From NCBI RefSeq assembly GCF_026212465.1, contig NC_080063.1:6754225-6818224 (forward strand): 64,000 nucleotides of DNA. The letters are read 5' to 3'. The translations under genes and the position numbers were made by a program. The first letter of the stretch is position 1. Each line of letters begins with the position of its first letter. Of the stretch, positions 1 to 11,467 are shown one piece after another. This stretch comes from Amaranthus tricolor (lineage: Eukaryota > Streptophyta > Magnoliopsida > Caryophyllales > Amaranthaceae). Under the pieces are notes generated by a model. The model was not told where the DNA came from. It searched no databases and saw nothing but the letters and a program-made list of their open reading frames with translations.

Positions 1-583
1 GGTTCTATAATTATATATTTTTCATTAATTTAATTTTAATTTTTTTATATTGTTTATAATCTCTATATATTTTCCAATAACTTAATTTAAACATTTTTTT
101 AGTACTTGTAGTCCTCATATTTTATCCACTAATTTTATTTTAATACTTTTTAATGTTTATAGTCTTTATTTTTTCTCTATTAAATTTATTATTTATTAAA
201 ATAATAAATTTACTATATAAAAGATTAAATAAATATTCTTTGTGAAAATAAGTACTTTCTTTGTCCTTTTCATTTTATATAATTTTTTATTTTAAATTAT
301 TTAACTGATTTTGCATCCTTTTATTTTTTTCGCAATGATCTGACCTTCTTATTCAAATCTCATTCATAAACTTAAATTATGTTTCTATTTTAATTACTAA
401 TTTGTATCCTCTTCTAATTTTTTTCTCTCATTTTCCGATTCAACTCTAATATTTGACTGAATTTCATCGATTTTACACGACCTACAAAATAACGGGGACA
501 AGTAAGTAGTTTTAAGTTCTTTGAATATTGCAGTGTCATTTGTATTTTTCTTTCCTTTCTCTTCTCGTTCTTTCCTATCTCAT
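1..583. other. AT-rich 5' flank of the first AKR gene with a decayed dispersed repeat
   Basis: I see no gene here. Bases about 1-245 resemble bases about 14262-14520: both hold the same series of short phrases (CCACTAATTTTATTTTAATA, then TAGTCTTTA, then ATTAAATTTATTATTTA). This looks like two diverged copies of one AT-rich mobile sequence. The rest is promoter-proximal, pyrimidine-rich DNA leading to the TATA box. Confidence 0.4.
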
Positions 584-594
584 TCTATATAAAC
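584..594 (+). promoter_or_regulatory. Probable TATA box of the first AKR gene
   Basis: The string TCTATATAAAC lies about 85 bases upstream of the chosen ATG at 674. It follows a CT-rich tract, as is common in plant core promoters. Transcription would be expected to begin near 615-625. Confidence 0.5.
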
Positions 595-673
595 GGCTAA
601 ACGCTTTAGGAATTAGGACTACTCTAACCTAAATTCATTGCGACTATCGAAATCTTCATACAGAAAAGTGATA

Positions 674-3600
674 ATGGACGGAGAATTGCGATACTTTGAG
701 TTAAATACAGGAGCCAAAATCCCTTCGATTGGCCTCGGCACTTACAAAACTCCTGCTCATATTGTTGCTGCTGCCGTCAAGGTTCTATCTTCTTCTCCTG
801 CTATAACTACTTTTTCGTTATTTTTTCTTTTGATTATGTACAATTTTTTTTTGTTTTAGTTTTACTACTACTTCAAAATGAATCATTGCGGTGGCAAATT
901 TATTTAGAATTTGAAGATTTTGTTAACTGCTACTATGTGGGAATTGGCAAGTTGCAGAATTGGGGTGTTCTATCGCTAAGTCGTGATATTGGCTTTGTGA
1001 TATTGAATTGATTGAAGTTACTACATTATCATACGAATTGTTAGTTGGACAATAGGGGAGGGATTTTGCTGAATTTGTTACAAATGCATTTTTATCCGTC
1101 ATGCTGTAATTGCTACTTTATCGGTGAACTTGGTAGTTAGGTGAAGAGGAAATGGATTTAGACTTTAGAGTAGGCATCGGTACCCTTTTCGAAACTGGGG
1201 TGGGGGTGGGGGGATTGGGTTGGAGGGGGTTGGTAGAATCAAATAAACGCTGTGACTAGGATACTAAAAAACAGGGGGGTTGGTAAAATTGGCTTGTATT
1301 TACATCCGCTCATATACATTGGTATTTGTCTTGCCTATAGCATGTTCATGGTCTTTTGTTTTCTGTTGCAAGTCTTTTTCGAGCCGAGTGCTTCTTTGCT
1401 CACGGCCTCCTTATCGCCTTCAATTAGGTATGGTCCATCGTCTGATCGTTGCTTACTTGCTTCTCTAAGCGGGATATACTGAGCTTCATGAATCATGATG
1501 TTGATGATCAGGAATCAGGACTAAAAAAACAAGGGTGTTGGTAGAATTGACTTATATTGATTAAATGTTTTAGTAGGGTCATAAATATCGAAGTGCAAAT
1601 AGCTGATTCATTTCTCATCCTTGAAAACTAACACTGAAATAGCTGCTATTAATCTTGATTAAACAGGAACAATGCAATCATTTTTCTTTGCAAAAACAAT
1701 AAAAGTATAAATCCAAAGCTTGCTCGAATTAAAACTCTTCAAGTCATTCAATAAAGCAGTTTATAGCGTATTGGTGGGCTGGACCAGTTCCTAGTTGTGT
1801 TCTATAGTCATATTGCTAGATTAGGTGTGATGGGGTTTCTTTCTAGGTTTTCAGGAGTCGCATTTTGATTTGGCCCAAGATCATGTTAATATCTCTATTC
1901 AAATTTTAGTTCAAACTCGGTCTTTAGCTAAGGGATAGTAAGTTTGAAATAGAAATATTAAGTTCAATTCACTGCTTAATTAAGTTGTGTTAAGGTCTAT
2001 TAAATCACACCATATTGCCAAAATGCGGGTTTTGGCTGCAAAGGCGCTAATGGTTACGATGATGTAGGAGTGATGCGGTTGTCGTCTCGTTCCACCAAAT
2101 TTCAACTGCAATCATGATTCGTAAACTGGTCTATATCACAGATTTTGTACCTTTATGAATTACATTGCAGGTAGTGTTGGTTTGGTAGACTTGAATCCTA
2201 CGACTCGGCCGATACTATGACATGTAACCTTTCTTTTGTTCTATGCCTCAGACGAGTTTAGTCTAACAAGGGTTTTGGTTGAAAAGAGCATAGCCTTACT
2301 GGCCTATTCCTTGTCAGTGAGGCTTTATTTAGTCTATGCAATTGTCTATAATTTGGATCTCCAATTTTGTGTATCGTAATGACCTTTAAATTTAAATTAT
2401 GATTCAATGGAGTCTGGAGGAATTGTTTTTTCTTGTTTCTGGAGGAATTCTTTATTAATCTACTGGAGCTTTCAGATTTGCATCAGTTTGCTCATCATCA
2501 AAAACAAATTGTATTGTTTGAAATTTGAAGGATTCAAAAGTGGCCTTGTCTTGTGCCTTGTGGCTGTCGTTTTCTTGTATTTGTCTTTTTTGCTTCAGCA
2601 ATTGTTGATTAAAGGGAATTGCCATTTTTTTTACAAAGCATATCAGAATGTAATGTGTATCAAATCAGTTTTCCTTGTAACTAGTTTTATTCTTCTCAAT
2701 ACACATATCTCTTGAAACATTCTAATTATTCCTTTCCTGTATTGTGCCTCCAATCTGTCCTACAACAATTTTAATCTGAGAATTCTAAATGATAATTATG
2801 TATTGCGTGCTAGGAAATAGAGATTAGTGAAAAATATTCAAGAAACAGTATTCTACTAGACTAATGCCTATCAGTCAATAGCAGTGTTCCTAATTTTCAA
2901 TTAGGAAAGCTTAATTTAATAGGATTTGAGCATCAGGGAAGGCTACTCAGTTACTTGATTTCGTAGAAAGTGTAAGTTTGAAAGATAACTTTAGCTGAAC
3001 ATTGCTTTTTTAACATGCAGCTAGGGTACCGACACATTGATTGTGCTCATATCTATGGAAACGAAAAGCAGGTAATGAAGAAACTTCATGTTCTCTTTAA
3101 ATTGTATTGTTTCTTACTGTACATCTAGATTTTGAATTAACTTCTGAAATGAATGCGGTTTCCTGGTTACTAGATTGGAGCTGTTTTAAAGGAGCTGTTT
3201 GAAGAAGGAGTAGTGAAGCGAGAGGACTTATTCATCACTTCTAAACTCTGGTTAGTAGTTAGTACTAAAAAACCTTGCTTAGTACTAAGCGTCCTCAATG
3301 ACACCGTTGAGCTTATCTGTAATGACTTTTGTTTCTTTGCTAACCTTAATTTACAGGAATTCTGATCATGAGCCAGAAGATGTGCCAAAGGCACTAAATA
3401 ATACTTTGAATGATCTTCAGCTTGGGTACTTGGACTTGTATCTTGTATGTGAGCTATTTTATTCAAGAAAATATCTTGTAAAATTTAATGATTAAATCAC
3501 CTTTTAATTTGGGAAAAATTAGAATAATACAACATTTCATTAGTTTCCCTACAATGATACCAACTTTTGACAAACCATGAATAACACCAACTTAGGGGGT

Positions 3601-5224
3601 TTTTTCCAAGAATAATACCAACTTTAGTTTATTAGTTATTTATCATTTGTTTTGTTATATCGTCTCCTATAGTTTGATTTTTAACATGTTAGGGATATTA
3701 TAGAGAAACACCCCTAAGTTGGTATTAATCATGGTTCATCAAAATTTGATATTATTGTACGGAAATAAGTAAAAGATTGTATTATTTCTGATAATTTTTC
3801 CTTTAATTTATTTTTCCTTTTGAATTAATTATGATATTCCTGATAATCACTGTGAAATAGGTTCATTGGCCAGTAAAGGAGAAAAAGGGACTCAGTGGTA
3901 TTGAGAAATTCCTTCCAGCAGACATACCTGGCACATGGAAAGCAATGGAGGCTCTATATGATTCAGGGAAGGTTCGAGCCATTGGAGTTAGTAATTTCTC
4001 CGCAAAAAAACTTGATAGCCTTCTGAAAGTTGCTCGCGTCACTCCTGCTGTAAACCAAGTAGAATGTCACCCTATGTGGCAACAACCCGGACTGCATGAA
4101 TATTGTAAATTAAAGGGCATACACCTATCTGTAAGTTTCCAATGTCGTTAAATAATACGTTTGTGATTGTTGGGAACCTTAGTAGCTATATGTTTTGTGT
4201 ACATAATCTTTAGTTCTAAGATTTTAGTAATGTCTACAAACCTTCTTGTTCCATAGGCATATTCACCATTGGGTTCTCAATCTTCCGAAGCGAACAGTAA
4301 AGGGGTTCTGCTTAATCCAATTCTGAATAAAGTCGCAGAGGAACTGGGAAAATCTCCTGCACAGGTAGCCCTTCGTTGGGGACTTCAACAGGGCCATAGT
4401 GTCTTACCGAAAACCTCTAATGAAGAAAGGTTGAAGAACAATTTGGACATTTTTAACTGGTTCATTCCCGAAAATCTACTCTGCAAATTTTCTGAAATTT
4501 CTCAGGCAAGTATACATTTCTTAATTCTTCCTATTTTTCCGTGTTGCATAGAAGTATCGTTTCGTTCTGATTTTCGAACTTACATTTCTCGTGATTTGAA
4601 TGCCTTTGCTTCTATGGTCCTATCTCTTTACCCTCAGACGATTATATTCTGTAAAAATATATTCAATTCGATAAAAATAAACTAAGTAGATGAGGAAAAA
4701 TGAGTTTCAGTTAGTGAAAAAACAAGAAAAAATGTACGGAAGTATTTTGGTAAAAAGCAATTTCAATCAGTGAAAAGTTAATTTTATTTTGTAAAATTAA
4801 TTACAGTTGACTACATAATGTAAAAACAAGGCTACATCGCTCGTCGGCCGCGTTGTGAAGTTTTTTAAAATCAACAAAGTAATATTTTCCGCGTTGTAAA
4901 GGTGTTAAAAACTGCGTTTTGGCCGTATCAAGGGATATCCTTTTGTTTCTATCAATATTTAGGCGTTAAAATGCATCACTTCCGTTACCGCATCACTGTT
5001 TTGTTACCATTATCGTATTTTTACTCTATGGTTGACTAGTTGAGCAAAACAAAAGTCAGGGGATGTAAGTCACACGATTGATTTATATGAATGCATCTAT
5101 TGCTTGTTTTTGATCCAATTTGTTTTCATTGATGCAGGAAAAGTTTGTTAAAGCTCCAGATTTTGTGCATGAAGCATCTGCTGGCTACAAAACTCTTGAA
5201 GAACTTTGGGATGAGCAAGTTTGA
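674..5224 (+). CDS. NADPH-dependent aldo-keto reductase (AKR4C type), copy 1
   Basis: Seven exons: 674-781, 3021-3071, 3174-3250, 3357-3444, 3861-4130, 4257-4505 and 5138-5224, giving 309 aa, the usual length for AKR4C. The TIM-barrel enzyme reduces aldehydes and ketones with NADPH; plant AKR4C members detoxify reactive carbonyls in cytosol or chloroplast. The catalytic tetrad is intact: D43 and Y48 in [14 protein letters not shown]77 in ITSKLWN, H110 in YLVHWPV. NADPH-side motifs IGVSNFS and VNQVECHP, and the C-terminal LEELWD, are present. I chose the ATG at 674 ([18 protein letters not shown]) because it matches the start of the neighbouring paralogue; the open frame continues upstream without an ATG. 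Six introns; the last has a GC donor (AG|GCAAGT). Intron 4 holds a MITE. The exact substrate cannot be read from sequence. No transit peptide is obvious. Confidence 0.93.
3512..3801. mobile_element. 290-bp foldback Mutator-like MITE in AKR copy 1 intron 4
   Basis: The element begins GGAAAAATTAGAATAATAC and ends with its imperfect reverse complement. The two halves fold on each other through most of the length (CACCAACTTAGGGGG pairs with CCCCTAAGTTGG). It is flanked by TTTAATTTG and TTTAATTTA, an 8/9 match for a 9-bp target duplication, which is the Mutator hallmark. It shares termini with the elements at 23776-24938 and 62809-63752. Confidence 0.75.
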
Positions 5225-5569
5225 GATGGAAAGGTTACCAAATGCTCGAATAATATGTTCTTTCATGTGAAAATAATTGCTTGTACTTGTTCAATGTTCA
5301 TACTTGTAATTGTTATTTGGCATATCTACTCACTCTATTCCTTTGAATTTGTTGTTGAAAGATACATTTCTTTTCTCAACATGTCACTTTCAATAGCAAA
5401 ATAAAGAAATAGAGGAGTAGATTCTATGCTTTAGCTTATGTTGCAAAGAATTGAAAGGAACTTAATTATGTTGGCATATATTTCCTCTGTCCTATCATAC
5501 TTTCTACATGTCAATTGTTTTACACAATTTAATTTTGAGTTATGTGTAATTAAATTTATAAAAATTTGT

Positions 5570-6185
5570 TGGGTTTTTTTTTGTGTGACTTTGAGTGCAC
5601 TAATGGTGTATGATGAGGTTGATGGTGTGTGGATGTATGTATGTGTGTGTCAGTGTGTATGATGATGTGGGAGTCATTATGAGCTTCAGATGAGCCGCTC
5701 GACCAAAGTCATGGTGTGTTCGATCGAGCCTGTTGGCTTGACCAGATTAGTAAGCATTCTGATCTGCTGCTCGACTGAAAACCAAGTCGCTCGACCAAGG
5801 GGTATTTCGCTCGACCGGTCGAGCGAGGGTCAAGAACACATTCTGTTTTCTTGCGCGATAAGTTTTATGGGAATGTTTTAATGTGGGTCTTTGCCCAATC
5901 ATTTGTATACGGCTTCTACTATAAATAGGAGTCTCATATACTCACTGTATGGTATTTAAACCCTAGTTAAACACAAACCTATCTTCTTTATCTTCTTCAA
6001 GTGTAATACTTCTTTGTAAGAGTTCTCTAGAATTCCATTGTTTCTTCACATAATCAAACAAGCTAACCACCACCGAGGACGTAGCCCACATTGGGGTGAA
6101 CCTCGTAAATCTTGTGTCTTTGTTTTTGCTTTGTTTCTTATTGTTTCTCATTGCTTTTATTGAAGTGTTGTTTCATTGCATTGAA
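5570..6185 (+). mobile_element. Solo or partial Ty1/copia-type LTR (borders uncertain)
   Basis: Between the AKR genes lies a stretch with LTR features: repeated CTCGACCGGTCGAGC-type phrases (5697-5830), a TATA box TACTATAAATAGGA near 5917-5930, then a pyrimidine-rich leader. At 6070-6110 comes the phrase ACCGAGGACGTAGCCCA...GGGGTGAACCTCGTAAAT, which recurs near the 3' end of copia-type LTRs. No gag or pol coding is adjacent and I could not fix TG...CA ends or a target duplication, so a solo or truncated LTR is the best reading. Confidence 0.55.
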
Positions 6186-6886
6186 CTCCCTTACCATTGG
6201 TCTTGGGTGATTACTAGGGATAAAGATTGAAACTTTAGACCCTAGTGTGATTGTTTTTTTAAAAAAATTTAATATCATGAAAATATTAGTTATCATCATT
6301 CTACTCAGTATATCCAATCATGAAAATATTAATTAATATTCCTTTAATCTTATTAGAGGGATATTAGGGTAGTTTACTTATTTGTGAACAAAATAAAATA
6401 AAAGGATTAAATATAAATGTAGCAAAATCAAGATATAAACGAATCACATGAATAATGGAGTCCTAACTCTTTAACCGATCACAACAAATTAGTTTCTCAA
6501 AATACAGTAATTATATAGAAACATATTTATCAGTTTGATCAATTTATTTGTCGATCAAAAAGCGCATATAAAATTTCTTGCTAGACTATTAGAAGTAAAA
6601 TAAATATATAATCTTGTATTTCCTCGGGTGCTACTAAAAATATACTATAGTTTACAAACTACACCCTATGAGCGAATCATTAGTCCAAAATCCACATGCT
6701 ACACCTTTAAAGGTTAATATACTATTAGTAAGCTCTCTTCTCTGGACTGGACTGGACTGTGCATAGTGATTTGTGATATTTGTCCTTTTCTATACAACTA
6801 TCCATTAATATTTAATTCATTGTGACATATTTTTAGTGTAATCTTGACACAAACTCAAACTAAAAAAGTGTGGAAATTTGGTAGGA
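6186..6886. other. Intergenic upstream region of AKR copy 2
   Basis: AT-rich DNA without an open frame of note. It should contain the copy 2 promoter, but no convincing TATA box stands out. A short tandem CTGGA run occurs at about 6742-6758. Confidence 0.4.
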
Positions 6887-9800
6887 ATGGAGGGAGAGTT
6901 GAGATACTTTGAGTTAAATACAGGAGCCAAAATGCCTTCTCTTGGCATCGGCACTTACAAAACTCCTGCTCATATTGTTGCTGCTGCCATCAAGGTTCTA
7001 TCTTCCTCAATCTTCCCCTTTTTACACAATCTTTTAACATTTAATTTTGTATCTTGTATGAAACGGTTTAACCGCGAAATATGCCTCTTACATACATTGA
7101 ATAGACCAACTAATACAAATTATTAGCATATGAAATCCTCGTTTTAGGACAGTCTCACACAAAAATAATTTTATCTTGTTTTAGTCTTGGAACGTTTTAT
7201 TTGTGTTCTTCGTTTTAATTCCTTCTCTCTATTTCCTAATCATTGTTTTTCCAAGATTTCTTTCAATCCGAATATAGTATTAGAAACAAGTTAGAGCGTG
7301 GCCTATATGGATTAAATGCTGATAGATATCTTATTTAGCTTTCTATTGGGCAAACTTTTGTAGTTTAATCTCTGTATGTTTTAACATGCAGTTTGGGTAC
7401 CGACACATTGATTGTGCTCATATCTACGGAAATGAAAAGCAGGTAATGAAGGAACTTCCAAGTTCTCCTTCAATTTTATAGATGTTAATAAATTTATCAT
7501 TTGACTTATACACAACAAAACTTGTAAAAGAGGAAAGTTGACTACACATCAATATAATGAGTTTTCATTCTAGAACCGATTGATAACAGAGAGTAGCCCA
7601 TTAGACTTATTTGTTAGTCAACTTCTTTCTAATTCTTCGATGTGGAGTCACAAGTGTGTATTTTTTTCCATCACTCTTCCTGACATGTGAGCAATTCAGC
7701 GAGAACCGTCTTTCTTTTCACATATGCACATTGTTTTTTATGGAAGAGCGATTTTTTTTTGTTTCTAGTTAAACAGAAACCATCGGCTCTGATACCATGT
7801 TAAATTTATACGCAAAAAAGAGAATTTGACGGCATACAAGTCCGATGAGTTTTATCCTAAAACCAATCGGTAATAGGAAGAGTTATCCATCAAGCTTATA
7901 TCTTAATCCATCTCTCTCTAATTCTTCAATGTGAATCATAATTCATATAAGTTATTTTTCCAATAATAGGATCTTAGAATTTCATTGTTTCTTGGTGTAC
8001 ATAGAAGTATTGACATGAATGTGGTTCCCTTGGTTACTAGATTGGAGTTGTTTTAAAGGATCTGTTTGACGGAGTAGTGAAGCGAGAGGACTTATTCATC
8101 ACTTCTAAACTCTGGTACCAAGCTTCCTTATCATCTATCATGCTGTTGAACTTATGTGTTTATGACTTTTGTTTCTTTTGCTAACCTGTATTTGCAGGAA
8201 TGCTGATCATGAGCCAGAAGATGTGCCAAAGGCACTACATAAAACTTTGGATGATCTTCAACTTGATTACTTGGATCTATATCTTGTATGTTATCTACCT
8301 CATTTAAGATAGTGAGTCTGTTTGGCAAATGATTAGAGATTGAAGAAATTACCTGGTACCAGTTGAAAGTATTGATTGATTTCCTATTTGTTTAGCTAAT
8401 TGTTACGGAGATGTTTGGTAAATATTAGCTGTTGGAAAATGGATTAAAGTGCCAAAAGCTAACGAAAGAAGAACTTTTCACTTGGCTTAAAAGACATTTG
8501 ATCAACACTTTTTTGGTTTATATCTTGTAAATTTATTAATCACTATATCAAGGAATTAACTCAACTAAAAGCTTAAACTGATGGTTGACGTCTAGGATAT
8601 GTTATATACTGTAACACACCCTCTTACCCGAGAGCCATCTTACAAGCTTTCTTCATACCTGGTGTTGAATATTTCACTTTGAATGAGAGGTGGTTGAGAT
8701 TCGAACCCGCAACCTCTTATCACGCTAGCTCTGATACCATGTCAAGGAACCAACTCAATCAAAGATAACTGAGGCTCCACTTAATGTTATATACTCTAAC
8801 ACCTCATTTGATCTATATCAATAATTAATCATATTGGATATTTTAAATAATTTCCCTTGTATGTTTGATGTTATTGTAAAATAGATTCATTGGCCAGTAA
8901 AAGAGAAAAAGGGATTGAGTGGTGACAATGTTGAGCGGTTCCTTCAAGCAGACATACCTCGTACATGGAAAGCAATGGAAGCCCTATATGATTCAGGGAA
9001 GGTTAGAGCAATCGGAGTGAGTAATTTCTCTGCAAAAACACTAGATGGCCTTCTGGAAGTTTCTCGTGTGGTTCCTGCTGTAAACCAAGTGGAATGTCAC
9101 CCTATGTGGCAACAACCCAAACTGCGTGAATATTGTAAATCAAAGGGCATACATTTATCTGTAAGTTTCCAATATCGCCGCTTCGTATTGCATCAGCAGT
9201 ATTGTAAAGATTTTGACGAATTAATATTTTCTATGTCTTAAAGGTATAAGATTTTAGCTACAAGGGGCCTAAAACAAAGTTTTATACTCCTTCATAATGC
9301 GGGTAAATAAGGTTTAGTAATTTAAAAACTTTTACAATGCGGCCAATACAATAGCGATGCATCCTTATCTCTTGCAGTACGATGCTTGATAGATATGGGT
9401 GGTTCTGAGCATTGTTCAACATGTTCGATCGCACAGGGTCCCAAAAAATTAGGAGCCTCAATTTTAAATTACTTAGTATATATTAGGTGTTTAAAAATAT
9501 AATATTGTTAGAAAATATCATAATTTTTAAAATTACACATTTTTATAGAATTTGTCAATTTTTGTATCGCCCCATAGATGGCAACTAAACATGTTGGGCC
9601 TTCATTTTTGTAAATGTGTGTATCTAATTAATATTCAGTTCTCTTATATTTGTAATGCTTAAAAAAGGCATATTCACCATTGGGTTCTCAATCTTCTGAG
9701 GCAACTAGAAAAGGGGTTTTGGTTAATCCAATTCTGAATAAAGTAGCGGAGGAACTGGGAAAATCTCCTGCACAGGTAGCTCTTCGTTGGGGACTTCAAC

Positions 9801-10515
9801 AAGGCCACAGTGTATTGCCCAAGACTTCAAATGAAGAAAGGTTAAAGGAGAATTTACACATTTTTGACTGGTTCATTCCCCAATATCTGCTCTCCAAGTT
9901 TTCTGAGATTTTTCAGGTAAGTAATATTTTTTTTTATTTTGTTTTTTCATGCAGTTCAATGCACTAATTTAATTTTTAATATCTTTGATATAAAAAATAT
10001 TACAAAAATTTAATATTAATAATTATTGCATTTAGACGAATCAAATAAGATCTCACTTAAATATGTTTTAACTTAAAGATTAAAATATAATCACAAATTA
10101 AGGGTGACGAATAAATAGTAAAATATTTTTAATATTGCAACTAATTTGGAACGGAGCAAATAAAAGATACTGCTTATATCGTTGTTATGTTTTTGTTTTT
10201 TGAATATATTTGTCAATGTAAATAAGTCAAAATGATTTTCAATAAGTAATAGCAAACAAAAAAAAATGTAAGGAATCAGTAAATATGTTTAGTGAAAAGC
10301 AATTTTAAATAATAAAATTACCTAATTCGTAAATACAATTTTATATTAGTTAAACAAAACACAAACAAGGTGGTGCAATGCAAGTCACTTGATTCAGATG
10401 ATTAATCCACTAGTTTTGTTTGATGCAGGAAAAGTTTCTTAAAGCCACACAATTGGGGTATGAGGCATCCGCTGGATACATCACTCTTGAAGAACTATGG
10501 GATGACCAAATTTGA
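6887..10515 (+). CDS. NADPH-dependent aldo-keto reductase (AKR4C type), copy 2
   Basis: Seven exons: 6887-6994, 7392-7442, 8041-8114, 8198-8285, 8885-9160, 9668-9916 and 10429-10515, giving 310 aa. Exon phases match copy 1 exactly, so the pair arose by tandem duplication. The catalytic tetrad is D43, Y48, K76 and H109 (YLIHWPV). Compared with copy 1, exon 3 is one codon shorter (FDGVV against FEEGVV) and exon 5 is two codons longer (SGDNVERF against SGIEKF). Both changes keep the frame and lie in surface loops. The ATG at 6887 ([15 protein letters not shown]) is the first in frame. All donors are GT, including the intron whose counterpart in copy 1 uses GC. Introns 2 and 4 hold SINE insertions. 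The C-terminus ([20 protein letters not shown]), which helps set AKR substrate choice, differs most from copy 1. Confidence 0.93.
7500..7970 (+). mobile_element. Two SINE-like copies in AKR copy 2 intron 2
   Basis: Two diverged, same-direction repeats at about 7500-7690 and 7795-7970 share an ordered series of phrases: GAGTTTTCATTCTAGAACCGATTG / GAGTTTTATCC TAAAACCAATCGG (alignable cores), then ATTAG or CAAGCTTAT, then CTAATTCTTC(G/A)ATGTG, then a T-rich end. A third copy is at about 42385-42562. The spacer includes GGCTCTGATACCATGTTAA, a tRNA-like phrase common in plant SINEs. No coding capacity. Confidence 0.5.
8575..8805 (-). mobile_element. tRNA-derived SINE-like insertion in AKR copy 2 intron 4
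   Basis: Read on the minus strand this gives a B-box-like GGGTTCGAATCTCAACC at about 8707-8691, preceded by the tRNA-like phrase ACATGGTATCAGAGCTAG. Related plus-strand copies lie at 34488-34760 and 41548-41805, sharing the stretch after the B box (CTCATT..AAGTGAAATATT) and the terminal AGTATATAACAT phrase. Confidence 0.55.
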
Positions 10516-11467
10516 TGTCTTTGATTATTGCTCATATGCAAATAATGATTTTCATTAATCACTCTCCTTTTCTCAATTTACAGTGTAACCAAAAAAAAAT
10601 TAGAACACTCGGTTCTAGCTTTCGAAAAATAATTGTTTGTAATTTTTTATTTTATTATTAAATGTGCGATCTATAATATTTTTTTAAAGTAATCATAACT
10701 ATTATGAATTTCTACCATACTTGTAGTGATAATTGTTGGTTGATATCATCTTTACTCTATTGGGCCTTTTGAAAAATAATTGTTAGCCAATTTGACCGGT
10801 TGAAGGTCTAAAAGTAGTGATTAAAAAAAATGGGTCAAAAAACTAAGTAGAAATCTTTTTGCATCAACCATTAGAGATATGATTCCTCATAAGTCATAAT
10901 CAATTTCTGATTTTTAAAAAAAAAAAACATGTGCTACAAATCTTTCCTTATATGTAGGTACCCTATTGTGTCATTTTGTGCTGAATTAGTAACTTAGAAT
11001 ATGATAACAAATGTTTGAAGTATTTGATGCAATTATAATATGATTGCCCAACTGCAAGTTTTTACTCTTTTTGCACCACAGATATAGTACAATTTTGATT
11101 ACCCAACTACTCATCAAAGCTAACTTCAGCTAGGAAATGCAGATCAAAATCTAGGGTTGTTACAGATACTATCCAGCTCTTATGTGTAACAATTACTGAT
11201 AAAGAATCAATTTAATAATCAAAACTCACCCAAATCATATGTGCATACAATAGCCATCCATATGTTATATCATTGTACCTTAACACAGGAAAATTGGTTC
11301 CACCATTTCTTCGGGCTGGAAAACACAGACGATGCTGACAAGTGACAACTATTCTACAATGCAGTACAGCAGATTTATCGAGGAAGGTATTGAACGATGA
11401 TATGCTTTTCATCGACATAAACTGTATTATCCGAAAATTGAATATTGATTTTATAGCATATGGAATT
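10516..11467. other. Intergenic region between AKR copy 2 and the PPR gene
   Basis: AT-rich sequence holding the 3' UTR of AKR copy 2 and, at its right end, the 3' UTR of the minus-strand PPR gene. The two genes converge. I see no additional gene; short open frames at 11212-11536 lack any family resemblance and overlap the PPR 3' end. Confidence 0.5.

Noticed and set aside
8690..8710. tRNA-like B-box sequences (also at 34574, 41631, 42650)
   Set aside because: No cloverleaf or acceptor stem could be formed around them and they recur in dispersed repeats, so they are SINE parts, not tRNA genes.
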